Assembly (NCBI GenBank): GCA_009869945.1
Contig: WIXG01000249.1
Coordinates: 53,509-117,508, forward strand
Length of the DNA stretch: 64,000 nt
Direction: 5' to 3'
Source of the DNA: Mesaphorura yosii
Lineage: Eukaryota; Arthropoda; Collembola; Poduromorpha; Tullbergiidae
Shown: positions 1-15,292 of the stretch, one piece after another
How positions within the stretch are numbered: position 1 is the stretch's first letter
Layout: each line of letters opens with the position of its first letter
Notes under the pieces: model-generated
Seen by the model: the letters and a program-made list of their open reading frames with translations, nothing else
The model's database searches: none
Told to the model about the DNA's origin: nothing
Translations under genes and position numbers: made by a program

Positions 1-3000
1 ACGACCAGCCAGCCAGCAGTATGAGTTGGTCATTTGTAATCAACTTAGCGTGCATGGAGAAAGAAGGACGTCTGCAGTCGCAGGTGTGCTTGCGCATGGA
101 AGAAATTGGTTTTTGGCTGCAGGTTGCAAAGGCTCAGAGCAAGGAATTATTACGCGACACGCACTCGGGCGCAGTACATTTAATAAATTAACTGAAACCT
201 TAACTGTGGCAAACTTTACACATTTACAACGCCTTGGCCCAAAGAGTTAAGCCATGCCATTATTGCGGGCGCACATCGTTGATAACCGCCACGTTAGAAT
301 GCGCTGACTTGGTTCGAGTTGAGCGTAACTGGTCACAGTGCAGCGCATTTACGCATTGTCTGCATTGTATGGGAATGGGAATTAACTTGGTTCTTTCTCT
401 TCGTAATGCAGTAATAACGTAATAAGCCATGCTGACTTTTACGTGTCTGCCGGGCACTGCAACAGTACCACGAAAAACATCTTCGAACTTAACGAACCAT
501 GACTTTCGAATTCAATTGTGATACAGCAGCGGTAGAAACAGTTTCGCGAAACAAATCATGGCGATTATTTACATTAAAGTTTAGGATTCATTTCCACAAT
601 AGGCTTTATGCTACCACCACAGCTGCTGAAGATGATTTCGAAGCTGGTAAGCGTGAAGTGAGGTAGTAAAATATTTGCATTGGCAGCCTGATGCCGGTAT
701 CAATTTATGACTTCTTAACGAGGCGCGATGCAATGCTCCTTAAATAGCAGCATCATTTGCGTTATTGTCAATAGCTTAATAAGTGTTCTGTTTCGGCTTC
801 TCTGAAAATACGGCCATGTGTCATGCGCATTTATTGGGCAATTTGACCAAATGCGGCCAAGTAGACTAAAAAAACACACAAATGCGTGCGTGCGTACTGA
901 CTTACTACAGGGCTGAAGCAATAAAATTATTTAACGGAACGCAATATTGATACCCTACTTGTCTCGTCGCCGTTGTCGGCTTGTTGGTGCGTAGTAGCTT
1001 GTCTTATGTTGCATTGACACGCGAGGAATGGAATGGAATTTCTATTAATTGACTTGTAAGGTAATGGATACGGCAGCCATCGGCCGCTTGACGGCTGTCT
1101 TGTTGAAGGATAACTATCACAACACTTCTGTTTCGTGCAAGGAAAGCGATTGTAAAGATATTTAGAACGGTTTGTGCACATAGCATAAATTCACGTGGTT
1201 AAGTGAGGCTTGACAGCATGCTTAACCCATTACTGTTTATGGCTTTGGCTGCAAAATCGGACCAAGAAAAAGAAAATTGTTTCGATGGTTTTTGGAGCTT
1301 CTCGCTTTAATTGTTATTGCTTTACGACCCAATTCATACGCTTCACGTAATTATTGCTTTAGGAAGCACACATAATTGTGATGGCTGATGGCTAACTTGA
1401 GCCCACAATAAGTAAAAGCATGCGATGATAGCACAAGAACAAAGTATACCATTTTAAACTCATTTACTCACAAACTCACTGATTAATTACAGCGAATTGT
1501 GCCTCTTGTCTCGCGATCCACGGTATTTATGGCTTTAATTTAAGGTTGTGCGATTTTCCTTCATAAATCCTTGCAAGTTCTTTGGTCCAGTCAGTGCACT
1601 GTACATTAACATCGATTTAATTGTTGTTTGAATAAATTGCGGATGTATTGCAATTTAGTCAAAGTATGAACCACCGAGCGAGCCTGGGAAAATGGAAGCA
1701 TCGTCGTAAAGTTAGAATCCTGTACCAATTAACCGGCATCGCAATTCTCATAATTTTATTGCGCAAAAACTTCGGTTGTAATTTGTAATATGATTAGTAT
1801 AATTTCATTTTGAATTATGATTCATGACTCTGGCTTGATGTCTTCGGGGTTTGACGTAAACGTGGACGATGATAACTCAATCACCAAGTACTGGCACGTA
1901 TGAATTATTACGCAGCAATTGAGATTTCGATGAACGATTAACTCACGATTTGCCGTGATCGTGGAAACTTGGACTCAGCTGTCATAAGCATGAATTTTTC
2001 AGACTTGCAGAGATTTAAAGACCTGCAATTTGAACCTTAAAGTATTGTGCTGCTTCTTCAAACAAAAATTCGAAATTAAGATCTCAGCCAAGCCACATCT
2101 CGCTCAGTCGAGTCAAGAATTTAATCTTCAGCACCACAGCGTCATTGGAATTCAATGACTGCATCAGTCGAAGCTATAAAGATCACAATCAGTTGATTTG
2201 AAACGAAGTGAGCGAACACTTCTTCCGTTGCTGAGTAAATTGGTTCAGTTTATAGCTTAATTATTATGAAGCTCACAAGTCGCAAGATCGCCAAACCAGT
2301 TAGTTAATTAAATTTGAGCCATGGATCGGTTCAGTAATTCGACCAGTCAGAGTGGAATTCAAATCGCAATCGCAATAAAATCTCATTACACCTCATCAAA
2401 GTGAGCGTCAGGACGTGGACGCATCGAGTCGACTCGGGAAGCTCGAACTTGGCTGTGATGGGCCGTGTCGAGCCGAGTTTCGAATCGCGAATCGAATATC
2501 ATGTAGATTTAATTACATTTGTTACTTGTTACTTGATCATGTACGATTTACGATTCAGTGAACTGGATTTATCATTCTTCTCATCTTCCCTTTCTTGTAC
2601 ACTTCTCTAAGTTCTCTTCTTCTCTTCTCGGCTATGTTATTGAGTGAGTCTAAATGTCATGGTCATAGCAAGGCTGCTCTGCTGTTGCGAATGTGAATGA
2701 TTCAACAATGCAACGCCTAATGGAATGAAATCGTAATGATAATGAGAGCAAGAAATGGAACTGACTCGAAACTTTGGCTTCACTTGCCATAATAATGCGA
2801 ATTCCTCCTGAGTCTGAGCTGTGTGACTGCGCTGCGACTGTATCTCCAAATGAGATGAGAATCTTTATAATGCAAAATGCTTCATTTCACAATGCCATGT
2901 TGTTATAAGCAATTTTATACCATTGTGGAAGTAGCACTTGTGAACAAGTTCAATGTACCCACGAAAGAGCACAGCGCTCGACCGTCGCTGACTGCCCGAG

Positions 3001-6000
3001 TCAGGATTCAAGAAGACAACAATTTACAGGATTTTAATGTCAAATTAAATCCCACAAAAATTTAAACCAATTTCTGCGGATTGAGGCTCATAAGGAGGCG
3101 AAGGTGTTGATGACTCTTATCTTTATGATTGTTACAGATTTCTCGGCTTTCTACTTGGGCGGATGGGTGAATAAAACTGACAGTAACCGGATTCTCAGGC
3201 TACTTGAACGTCCACGTTGGAATTCCGCGCAGCGTTATTTTACAAGGCAAGCAATTATTAATTTTATAACCTTGCTCTGCTTGCATAATATGCTTGAAGT
3301 TCAAAGATTTATTGAAATTACACCTGGTGGAGTGAGAAAATGATTTCAGATGAGCATCGTAATGACGAGATGCCGAAATGCTGATCCAAGTATTTATTAT
3401 TTAAGCTGTCGGCTTCTTTTCAATCCACCACTTTCTGAAACTACTTCCATTCTTTACGCCTTGCACCCTGCTTTTTTGTCTTGGTGTAACATAATTTGAT
3501 GAATATAAATCCGATTTTGCGAGACTGACGGTTTTTGCATTGCATTGCATCCACATTTTACATTCAGAGATTGTTCTTTGTGTGAGTTCTTTCGTGCCAC
3601 TTTTTCCACTCCTGAATTTATTGTTGATGATTGTTAAACCTTTTCTATGTAAGTCTGAACACCTGAATTGAACTTATGTACACTGCACACACGGAATGGA
3701 TTCCAGAAGCTTTCAAAGGCAAATCCGTGCAATTACCTTTTCGTATTTCGCATGTGAGGCCCAACACCAGCAAAAAATGTTTATCACGCATTCGGAGTCC
3801 TTTTGTAATCTCGGACATTGTTTCCGAATATGTTATTCATAATCATTAGCAACTCTGCGCATCTTATTATTGCTCATATTTTATTATTACTATTTATACG
3901 CGGGAAAACGTGATCGTCGTCTCTTGCCGTCTTTTTGCGGATTTGCAGAAGGTGTGACGTTATCTCGAGACAGACCAAGTTACATGACCAAGGTGGTTTT
4001 CAAGCATTTTGAGCAATGTCGCAATGTTTTGATGGAACAACACAAAGGCAAAAATACGCATTACTAGATGGAGAGGCGAATCGTCATATTTTCTTTATCT
4101 TACACAATACGCACCCGCTCAGGAATAAAGAATCGTGAAAGTGTTCAATCCAATTAAACGCAAGCATTCCTGTCGCCGCAGCGCAGCTGAAATTGCGTTC
4201 ACAAACGACATTTGATTACGCTTTGCAATTAATGCAAGCCGACGACAAACGAAGATCTAAATGCAAATGATGTTGCGAAATTGTAATTAGTTCGCGTAAT
4301 GAGTACATTATTCGATACTGTGCACACGTTGTGTGAAGTAACGGTTGAAAAGTTTCGCTAATTTGTGATTCTATTCATTGCAAGCAAAGGAATCTTAGGC
4401 TGAACTGCAACGGCACAATGATGCATTCGGGTTTGGATTGCATCATTTTAGTCTGTCTTAAATCCATTAATTAAGAAAATCAAAGAAATGTGAGTCGGTC
4501 TTGCGTTCTTTTTTTGGGCATGCCATAAATTCCAGGCTGTTGAGGATTAAGGAATAGATTGGAATCAATTCTCTTTTAATTACAGTGGTTTGCGAAAGCC
4601 CATGCGCCTCTTCTGGCAGGCGGTAGAAATCACCACATGTTAATTGTAAAATAAATACGGAATTATGAACTCGTAAATTGTGAGCCAAACTCGTTTCTTA
4701 ATACGATAGGAAAATATTTTGTTCGTCGGATGGTCGGATCACCAATATCCTGAACACACGAGAAGACGAACATGAACACGAGCAAGCTTGATTAAGTCAG
4801 ACATTAATATTTAAATGCTAATGCACTAAGCTGATCGTCGTGCCATATAAGTGCAATGTTAATGAGTTAAATGGCATCCATTATTGCCATTCCATTTAGT
4901 AACAATGGAGGTCCGATGTAATGTGGTGCTTTGTTGTAAAGCTAATGTGCTTTTGTTAGCTCGTGGACTGCATCGAGTAATCTCTTGTCGTAAAGCCATA
5001 ATGAGTACATTTAATAGGATTAAGCTGGTATCATGCCCAAGATGATCCAGGCCAAACTCTGCATGGGGCACAAATAATGGGCAGAGTATGGATATCGCCG
5101 GTGCCATTACGTGCATGCACGGTGCGCGATTAATTCGCTTTTCGCTATTCGTGGATGAATGAATGCCAAATTGACAGAATAGACCATTACGTAGGAAGAG
5201 GCTCTCGAGGAAGAGTAAACTAATTGGTTCTGAATTAGAACTCCCAAGGGAGGACAAAGCGGCTAATTATTACATGCATAAACTAAGGGACATGCAGAAT
5301 CCGTATAGTAATGGCTGAATGGCACTTGGTGGGACTGTGAATGGGCCAAATTTGGGCACAATCTCATTAGCATCATTTGAAGATTACCCGTTTGCTGACC
5401 ACGCGTCCGAAATAACGGAATAAGAGATTTGCTTTGTAATTCATCAGATCCTATTAAAAATTTGAGACAGGGAAGTGTCTTGCCGAGGCATATAAGCCCG
5501 AAGAGAGGAGCAACTCAAGACGACCGGAAACAGCAGCAATACCGGGCGCAGATGACATTATTTGTGAGCAAAGAATTAATTTCTAAAGTTTTCTGTGATT
5601 TCACAGACTTTGAATTTACATCTATATAAAGCCGGATTTTATTCGGCGTGCGACACACAGAAAAAGAATCACGATTATTGCCGCAATTATACGGTTATAA
5701 ACTTCGACGCATTAAGACCCGAAGCCTGAAACTCTACAGTCAACAGTAGCTACGGAAGCCAGCACAATAAAAGCTTAAGCTGAAAAGTGACAGCGACAGT
5801 TGACGGTTTTCACAGCCTCTCAAAGGATTTTATAACTTAATCTTGCAACCATAAATAATAATTGCAGTGACACATGTAAACTCTGGGTATTATAAAAATA
5901 AACATAAATCCCATGTAAAATATTGTCATTTAAGCGCCTGCGTCTACGTCCATTACCATCTTCTTTTACACGGGAAGATTTTATTTTTGACATCTTCACT

Positions 6001-9000
6001 CTTGCATGAATTTCATTTCAGGTGCTTTTAGCTTTGTGTCCCAGCCCAAGCTTGTCTCTTTTCTTTGTATTTGTGTGATCTGGCTATTGGTTTTTATAAT
6101 GCCTGGATTTAAGCATTGAGCATCCCGACAGTTTAGTGTGAGAATTTTATTTTACAATTCCCACACAAAACAGCAGAGCAGCAGCTTCTGCGTTTTGTTT
6201 TGTATGGGAAAGCACTCGAAGCTGTTAACGTCCACGTTCAGGTCACAATTTTTATTTTAGTCCCGTGCTTGAGAATAAACACATTACACAATGTGATTGA
6301 GTCTAAAAGCCAAGCTCAATTTGGTACTTCCTATTCCAATTACCTGGCTGCTGGATGGATCATCGCGTCAATGCCAATGCCACAGCTCAGCATGGCATGG
6401 CGCAGCTTTTATTCTTATGGAACAACAATGGAGCTTGCATTTTTCATGTATCACGTTCATGACCACAACGTTAAACCATACGTTCTGAATCCGACATGCA
6501 CGGAGCTCAGCTTACGTGTGGATTTTTATATGACTGTCATCAAAAATATCTCCACACACACAAGTTCAAGAGTTTCGTACTTTCACTAATATTCATCATT
6601 AAAGCTCTTACAACACAGAAAGGGCAAAACTGGCAGAGTACATGTACGAAGATCGTATTTGACTTTCAGTCACACCCTCTTCACTTTGCATAAGCACCAC
6701 ACATGATAAAATGGTCCATTTGAGCAAATTATGATTCTAAAGTCTTGTTTCTCGTGTAATGTATTATCATTACGACTATTTGCATTTACAAGCACTTGTA
6801 TTAATTTCTTGAATTTTATTCCGGCTCGGCATTTCGCCTCATCGCTGAGAGAGTAACACGCCTTTGGCTATGAATGTGCTGCAGAGCACAAAGTCGCACG
6901 AGAGTGTTCATCCAGAGTTTATAAGGTTAAATTGTAAGTGCATGCAAGAGCAAGAAGGATGGTCAAACTCTTATTGACGAATTTGATTAATAATACGGGC
7001 TGCTTGCTCTCATCTCCTTCTCTTCGTTGTTGAGTCGTTGAATGTTCTGTCAATACATTTCCTCATTAGCGACTTGCACATTACGAATAATTACACATTT
7101 TTTGTGGTGAACCTTTTGACTCCATTAAAGCAAATGGCACTGTGCCATTGCTATTGCCATTGCCATTTGTGTACTGCGCTGGTTCAATAATGCCCTACCA
7201 ATTCTTGTTCAGTTCGGACTATTGGGAACCCATTTGTAATTGCACCACATCACACTATCTCCGAACATGTAAATGTGATACGAGTACAAAGGAAATCAAA
7301 GCCATAATTCATTGTATTGACTTTGATTTATGTTGCTGAACTTCTCGTTCATGCCTGCATCGTTTTTATGCTGGGCTGGCTGAAACTGGACTTGAACTTT
7401 GTGCATTGTGAATTTGAGCGTAACGTGTCCACTATCCGCATTCAGCATGCTCGTTGTGCACCTTATTCACGAGCGACGCCCATAAGTAAAGGAATTACGT
7501 GACATTATTAAGAGAACATTAAAACATTCACTACTCGATCGGCTCTTGTTCTCACGTAAATCTGCCTGAACTGCCAATACCTTCTTCTATTCTGCGTCTG
7601 TTTCAATCTCCGGTGAGAACCGCTTTTGGTCTTTGTAATTTATTATTCAATCATCCACTCAGCACTCGACCGGCAGCCAATAGGAAAAGACAAAGGAAAA
7701 GGAATCGTGTAAATTCGGAATTGCTTTTCTTGCTTTCACAAAGTACAAGAATGCTGCCGTTATAGTTTAGCTGCTGCTTTTCTCGATGCTGCAAATTTCG
7801 ACGTATTACAAAAGATTTCTCACTCACTGAGGTAATTACAAGTATGCGGCCGTGGAACATGATAATTTATCAGTTCTTGTTACATTCCTCCTTGTCTTGG
7901 ACTTGAACTCTGATATCGAGGATCTTATTACATCAAATTACAGTCAACGTGAAAAAACTGGCTGAAGATGTTGATACTAATTACAGGATTTGAGTTTTTT
8001 TTTGCGTGTATACGAATTTCAGTAAAATCAGAGTAAGGAGAAATGCTACGATCATGTGATCCTGAAAACTCATTTTGACGTGAAGACTGCGAATTATGTA
8101 TTTACCATGATTATACACTGCAACCCCGCATCGAGAGCTTGCACAGCGAAAAGTAAAAGCGAACTCGTGATTCTATAACCTCTTTCATGATTCAGGAATC
8201 AAGTAGGAGCAAAAAATGCACCTGTTGCCTAGGCTGGCTCGTTGGTTGCGGTTTTCTCGCAAATCGAAATGAGCTTGTGTGGTTTTATTATTTTTGGTAG
8301 TTTATAATCGCATTCGCGATGTAATAATTCATTATGAGCCAAGCCTAGCTTGTGCTCACACGCCACAGAAGTCTTTGAGCAATTTATTACTTAAGCCTCG
8401 CATTGAATTCCTGTGCCATTACATGTGAATTGCATTGTGGTTTCGGGATTGTGAATTTGTGAAAAATATCAGAATTCATCCTCTTTACACGCATGCGCTA
8501 TTAAACGGACGCGAAATGTTAATCCAAATTAGTTGGTCATGTTTCCATTATTAGCGAACTTACGCTTTGAGCTAAGGTGCAGTGGCAATGAGCAAACTGC
8601 GTGAACAACGATAATTTACGAAATTTCACAGATGCAAAAAAATGATTCCATTGTTACAAGGTAGTGTGGTGATGGGAGGACTCCATTACACCAATATAAA
8701 TTATTGCTACACATTTGAAATGACAAGACGCAGAACAATGGACGCAAGCTGAATGCTAAGTACACACGAGACAAGCGCATGCACCTTTTCCATTCGTTCG
8801 TACGCGATTACGTGCATCACGTCTCAGTGAACGAGGCTGAACACAGGATTAGCTTAATCAGGACCGACAACCAGCGCTGACTTTACTAAAGTCCCAAGAA
8901 AATAGATTAACTTGATATTTACTTTGGGCAGGTTTTTCTCAAAGTTGAATTAATGATGTGAGATTATGTTTCGCCGGTGAAAAATGAAGCAGGCTAGATT

Positions 9001-12000
9001 TGCACTGATCTTTGAAATGGATTCTACAATGTCCGCAACTTCACTGGTCACAACCGAGCACCATCACCATGAGCATATTCGCTGTGTGTGACATTTCCCT
9101 CCCGGCTACGACCAGTCACTTTCTAGGTTGATGAAAAATGAAAAATTGTAAGAATCCTTCTCCTCACTTTATCATCATCATCGTAACTAGCCAGTCTCCA
9201 CTTCTTTTGTCCATTTCGTTGTGAATCTATCTGTCTGCAAAAAATAAAACGTCTCTTTGCTGTCTCATTAAAGCGGTTGTGCAATTTCTGCTGCACTGAA
9301 AAGAGGAATGACATATTGAAAGCCAAGAGTCAAGCGTATCCAAATATTTGTGCTTTGGCTTGCCTGAAGAAGAAAAATACAACTTTCGTTTAAGACGGTG
9401 AGTGTAAATTAAAGTGAATCGAAGTCGATCTGATTCGCAATTTGCAATTCATCGATTCGAAATCCCGCTTAAAGTGGAGTCAAGAATTCGTAACCTTTCT
9501 GCCAGCGGCAGTGACGGTAACCAATTTTGTACTTGATTGAACTCTGAAAGTGGAAAAGGTAAATGGCGATGATGGCAGTGGGCTCTTTTAATCTTCCCTG
9601 TCAACCATCAACCATCCTCTGTGAGGTCTTTTAAGGAAATGAAGATAATCGAAGATGCGATGTTCATTCCATTCGCCTTACGCAATATGCGGGCAGGCTC
9701 GTTTCATAAATGATTTATGTTCTTGTCGAAAGGTGAGATTCAAGAGCGATAGCCGAGACCAAATGGACAATTATTGTTGTGGGATGAAGGAGGGATGGCA
9801 AGCCATGGCGCACTCGGTCCTCCGTAATGCAATGTATTAAAATCTTAATTTGAATTTCTGATTGACGTGATTACGTCCAACTTTTCCCATGCCTTTGTGC
9901 CGCATCTTATTTACAGTGCAGCCAAAACTTAATCAGCATTGGAATTTCTTCAAGCTTTCTCCCAACCATTCATTACACATACACGCGGAATCTCTAATCT
10001 CTGATTTGGGCCTGATATAATTTCAAGTACACTACAATAAATTACGACTCATAAAAATGCCATTGTAACTGGCTCAATTTGCTCGCCGTCTTTAATAACT
10101 GATAACAATAATCGAATTAAGCAACAAATCTGCGCTTGCCCTTGCGCTGAGATCAAGTCAGTTTGGAGTTCCTTTCCCATGAACGCATTAATAAGCATTT
10201 GACTTGTATGTCTGTCCGTTCGAGTTCGGGCGACTCCTTTTCCTGTTGTTGTACAAATAGTTGTCTTTCTAAGGAAATCCATGCCTACGCGGTGTATAAT
10301 TATGTTAAGGAGTTGTAAGAACTGAATTCCTCGTCGTTGCAGAACAAGCAACAAATTCTTGCAAGTGCGTACGTACGTATTAAAAGTATTAATCTCAAAA
10401 ACCAACATTTTAGATAATAACTGGGGTTTGGGGACGACAGCAATGCCAGTGAATTGTTAAGTGCACTTTAACGTATTTCGATGGGGTCACGACCTCGCAT
10501 TAAAAGACGAATATCAAATATGCTCAGCGCATTGTACAGGGTCGGCCGGCCGTCAATATTCAATCAATATTCATCTGTTGCCTTACAACAACTTACAACT
10601 TACAATCAGCACCCAGGATTTAGTGTAATTATTTCGCAAGTATTGGATCTCAGTTACAGGCAAGAAGCATGCAATTATTCAAGGGCCAGTGTCATTAACA
10701 TTAACAAATACTGCAATTATTATTCAATTTTTCTCGTTGTAGTCGGAAATGTGTGGGAAACTAACGTATGTCCTGTTTGCCTTCCGCGGGGTGGGCGAGG
10801 AACGAAATTCACTTAGCTTGAGAAAAGACATGGGACAAATATCAAGCGTCAAGACACAAGACCGGACGGACGTCGCATTCGCATTTGTAGAGATTACATC
10901 GCGTGAATATTAATTCGTGTGGCACGCTACGATACGCGACAGCAACGGCAATGGCTGTAATTTAAGCATTTCAGTTCAATTGTTGTGCCATTTAGATAAA
11001 AAGAATTCCTCCTTGCACGACACTCTGGCTGGATAACGAGAAAATTCGTAATTTAATAACACACCTGTATTCAACTTGTTTTCTGAGTGCAAGTGAACAT
11101 GTGTTTTGGCTTTTTGTGGGAGAAAAAAAATTCTTGCACTTGTTGCTGCCGATGCGAATGCCGATGTAATATGAATTAGCATGCCACTCTATAAGAAACG
11201 TGAGTCGGACGGTTAAACATATCAACGTAATTTGATACCTCTTCAAACTTGTACAACGCTCTCGTGAACTTCGTATCGCTTAATATGACTGACAGACTGG
11301 TCACTGATTTGCAGAATTTGAAGTCAGAAATGCATTTGTGCATCAAAGTGGTTTCTATTTCAGTTTGATGGTGGCAATGCTTTCTGGTCATAGGCGGAAT
11401 TTTATGTCAGGAAGTTTCCTTTCGACGTTCCAAGGTTCTAAGTTCGTAATGGCAAGCCCAAAAGCTTCGAATGACTATAATTACGAATCTTTTTATGCCA
11501 AAACGAAAAATCAGGCGGTAAATGCCTGGTGTCAGAATCAGCTGTAGACTACCGGACGCCAGCGGAAGGAAAATATCCTCGTACGCGTGGCTCGACATCC
11601 AACAGGAAGTTCGTGTAGTTTGGTACGTTTAATTATGAATGAATTCAAGACGGGACATAAAAATTCAAGTATGACAGCTGACAGCAGACAGGCTTTCAGC
11701 CGGGCTGCACTTACTTTAAGAACGACGAAAGCAAGCAAGCAGGCAATGATTAGAACAAGAAAATCATTTACCAAATTACATCACATTGCTCTGCATTTAC
11801 ATTTCAAACAACACTCTACACTGTTGTAAAGCAGCAGAAACTTGCACCTGTTTCCTTTCGTGGGCTGGCTCGCTCGGCTAGCCATACGAAACAATGACAT
11901 AATCATAAATGCAGTGCGCCTCGTGATTCAGACTTGAGTCTGGAGTCTTACTAGAAATAATTGAGCGTATTTCTTACATAAAAACACAATTTTAGGTAAC

Positions 12001-14767
12001 AACGCAATGAAATCAGATTTCAATTGGCTCACTTCGCTTTGCAAAGGCACAGGCAAGCACGAAGACATGCATCGTTTGTGAATTTAATGATATAGCTTTC
12101 CACAGTCTTGCGTTTGCATTTGCAGTGCAGGCAGGAGGTAAGGTAAAGTCTACAAATCTTACGAGTCATGTCAAAGAGACAAAATTTACTACGAAAATTT
12201 ACTTGAGCGTATATCCTACTCTTAAACTGTCTCAAAAATAAGAAGCCACCAACAAGCTGAACAAAGGCTCACTGGTTGACGAGTCCTAGCCCAGACTTGA
12301 AATACAAATGTAACGATCTGATTTCAATCATCTTGTAAAATTAGCTTCAAGTTCAAGTGACAAAAATCCACCTGCTGTTCTTGCACTTGCACTTGTCCTG
12401 GGCTGGAAGACAAAACAAGACATGGCTTGCATTTGCATGCATGTAATTTATAAATTAGGTCATGCTTCACTTGCATGTAAAAGAAACACCCTTAAAATAG
12501 CCCTTTTGTATGAGTAATTTTCATGCAATTGCAATATGAATATGAATCATGTTTAAAGGAATTCATGTTCTGTTCTCGTGAAAAGTGTGTTTCATTTTGT
12601 ACGCCTTCACCTGCCTGCCACACCCTTGCCCGAATGTAATGATCGTGTCCAAATGGGCCAAAGCTGCGCAGGTCCAAAGTGCCTTTCAAATTTTGGCTAA
12701 ATTAAATGCATGAATTGGAGTTCAGCTTTTTTGGTGAACTTCTTTCTCCAGTCCAAAGTCTAGTCCAGTGCAACAACCGCACGCATTAAAAGTAAAAATA
12801 ATTCATTCCCTCCTACCGCGCCGAGATAACTCTCTGTCAGGAGAAATCTTCAGTCTTTATTAACAAAAGAGAGATGAGAATGCCCAGGATTCGTTTCTAC
12901 TGTGCACAATAATTTTATTGTAAGATTATAATACGAGAAACTAATTATTACGATGCGATCCGGAGCATTTGCAGGTAATTATAACAGAGCCGTCACAATA
13001 GCTCGAATAAATTGATTAGAATGGTTTTAATTTGAAAGCAAAATGTTTCGAATCATGAACCCCACGCCGCTATCAAGCTCTACGGCTATGGAACGATTTC
13101 ACGTTCACATGTCAGTTTTACGGGGGTTCAAAGTCAATCAAACCGCAATTCGGAGCCTCCGAGTCTAAACGCAACTGGCTGACCGAGTTCAGGCTTTGGC
13201 CTGGAACGGATAATGAAACCTTTCTTGATCTCACATCTCGCTGTGCAAGGCATGATCTATTGTCATCATTAAAAAGTAACTACTGTGGAACTCGAACTCG
13301 TCTCGAGTAACCTGCACTGGAAAGGGCAACCTCAAAAAAGGTTAACCACGCCGGCGTAGTCTGGCCGTTGCGCTGACCAGGATGAATAATGACGCTATCT
13401 TCATTGTGGAAAGACGTCTATACGAAGCAGGTTCAAGAAGGTTGTGATGATAAAGGACCCAGAAGTAAAATCTCATAAAAAGTCCCTTCTCCATGCGTCT
13501 GTTGGTCTTGGACAAAGAGTGGCCAGAGTCAGAAAGGTGTACGATGCATCTCCTTCAAATATCAAATAGTAGATCGTTCCTTTTGTTGGGTGGGCCCACG
13601 CATCCACGCACAGGTGCAGTGATGAGCCACAAGGAACATGAGAATTTTTACGATAAATATTTCTCATCTTGTCCACGTCCGTCCAAACCCATTTGGGAAA
13701 GTCTCATTTTATACGGTCATGTCTCACGTAAAATGTGCGCCTGTTGTGGTTTCGAAGGAGAGGAGGGTCTGGGTCCAGCCTTTGAATATTTTTATAATTT
13801 CTTGGGCAAAGCATAAAGTTTTAGAAACCACAGTCATGACGAAAGGCGAAAGCTCGAGCATTCCTTCAAGATGTTGTGTATAAATTATGGCCTGGTCAGT
13901 TGTGAGTAAGAAATGCCCAGAATTCGGGTCCTGGTAAAATATTCAAGCCCTCGGAAGCATTCATTATTTTACATAAGCGAACAAAGACAGCTTCCCGCAA
14001 GATGAAAGAATGAATGCGTTTAAACTCGAACATGAATTTCAACTGTGCTTTCGCGTTGTGATTTTCACCTGCTCAAAGCCATTTGCAGCTAAATTAGGAG
14101 CGGTGCCTCGTCAAGCCCCATTATTACGGCGTACAGTTTTATGCAGTGTGAAATGTGAGTTATTGCTTATTATCATGTATTTTTGATAAATTGTATGTTT
14201 TCCATAAAAAGACATAATCATATCCTTTCATTATTACGGCTTGACACATTTCTCGAAGAAGTACAGATTCAGATTAAGCCATTACGTTTCTTCTTTGCAC
14301 TGCACCGTGCCTGAGTTTGGTTGTGCCACGTCTCTTCGAGCTTGATCACGAGACGCTCATGCATGAGCGGTGAAGACAACGGGAAATTTATCTCTCCGAC
14401 TTACACCGCGTCAGATTGCATTTTACATGAGCTATCATTGCTTTCATTACGACTGCGTTATGAACCGACACAGTTTGAAGCTCAAAATATTCATGTTTCA
14501 TCCACAAAGGAAGTAATGGGTTAGTTGGAGCTAAACAGCTAATTTCGGTCTTCTTCAGGCTTACGGCGCAGTGATTCATCCTGGAACTGAAAGAACATTT
14601 ACGTACTCCTAAAAATTACGAATAGTTTAAAGCACGATGTACTTGTACATTTTCCAGGTCCAAGTACAGGTTCTATATAATAGTTTCGACGGTTCGGTGA
14701 GTTTAGTGAGAGTGAAGTGAGCCACTTTAAGTCTTGTACCTTTTTCCTTAAAACACACAGCTTAATG

Positions 14768-14787
14768 TAAGACATGTACATGTCTTA
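14768..14787. repeat. Perfect 20-bp palindrome
   Basis: The sequence TAAGACATGTACATGTCTTA equals its own reverse complement over all 20 bases. It sits in the gene-free left part. It could be a dimeric transcription factor site or a chance or cruciform sequence; nothing in the sequence decides between these. Confidence 0.6.
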
Positions 14788-15292
14788 AAAAAGGTACCAT
14801 GGTTCAGTGATTTGTGTAAACTTTTTTAATGTTCTACCCACTTTTATCGTGCAGGTATCAAATCTTAGATTGTGCCATGGGCCACGACTCGCTCGACGGC
14901 TCAACTTGCTCATACATTTCTTGAGCAAGCAATAATAAGGGTAATAATAACCTTAATAATGATATTGTTAACTTTACATCAAGGTACCAGAGATTATAAG
15001 CGCAAGCCCAGCGTATCACTCGTGCTAAGTGTATCAGTTCCCTACAACGCACGAGAACAAGTGCACGCAGCACCAAAACAAGATCAAATCAGGCCCGAAT
15101 TAGTGCAATACGAGTTGAAAGTGCGTATCCATAAAACAGCACACAGTCCACCGAGTTTTCCATCATAACTTTGAGAAATGTGTTCTTAATGCAGTGAAGT
15201 GCTAAAAGATTACTGCTACAAAAAGTCCCTTGAACAATAAGAAATACGAAATGAATCTCCGCGATGATTTTTTCTGAAAATTCTCTCACTCA

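Noticed and set aside
650-675. TGAGGTAGTA, identical to the start of let-7
   Set aside because: The match ends after ten bases and no complementary arm of a let-7 hairpin lies on either side.
4859-5257. 132-codon minus-strand open frame
   Set aside because: No family resemblance, no splice context, mixed composition. Several frames of this length occur by chance in the window.
6200-6589. 129-codon plus-strand open frame
   Set aside because: Composition reads as translated AT-rich DNA and no domain or signal peptide is present.
11338-11829. Overlapping short frames on both strands
   Set aside because: No frame shows protein-family features; they are mutual shadows in non-coding DNA.
13493-13883. 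Overlapping 81- and 107-codon frames with a Cys-rich piece (CACCGFEGEE)
   Set aside because: No family match, no promoter or splice structure, and two competing frames over the same DNA.
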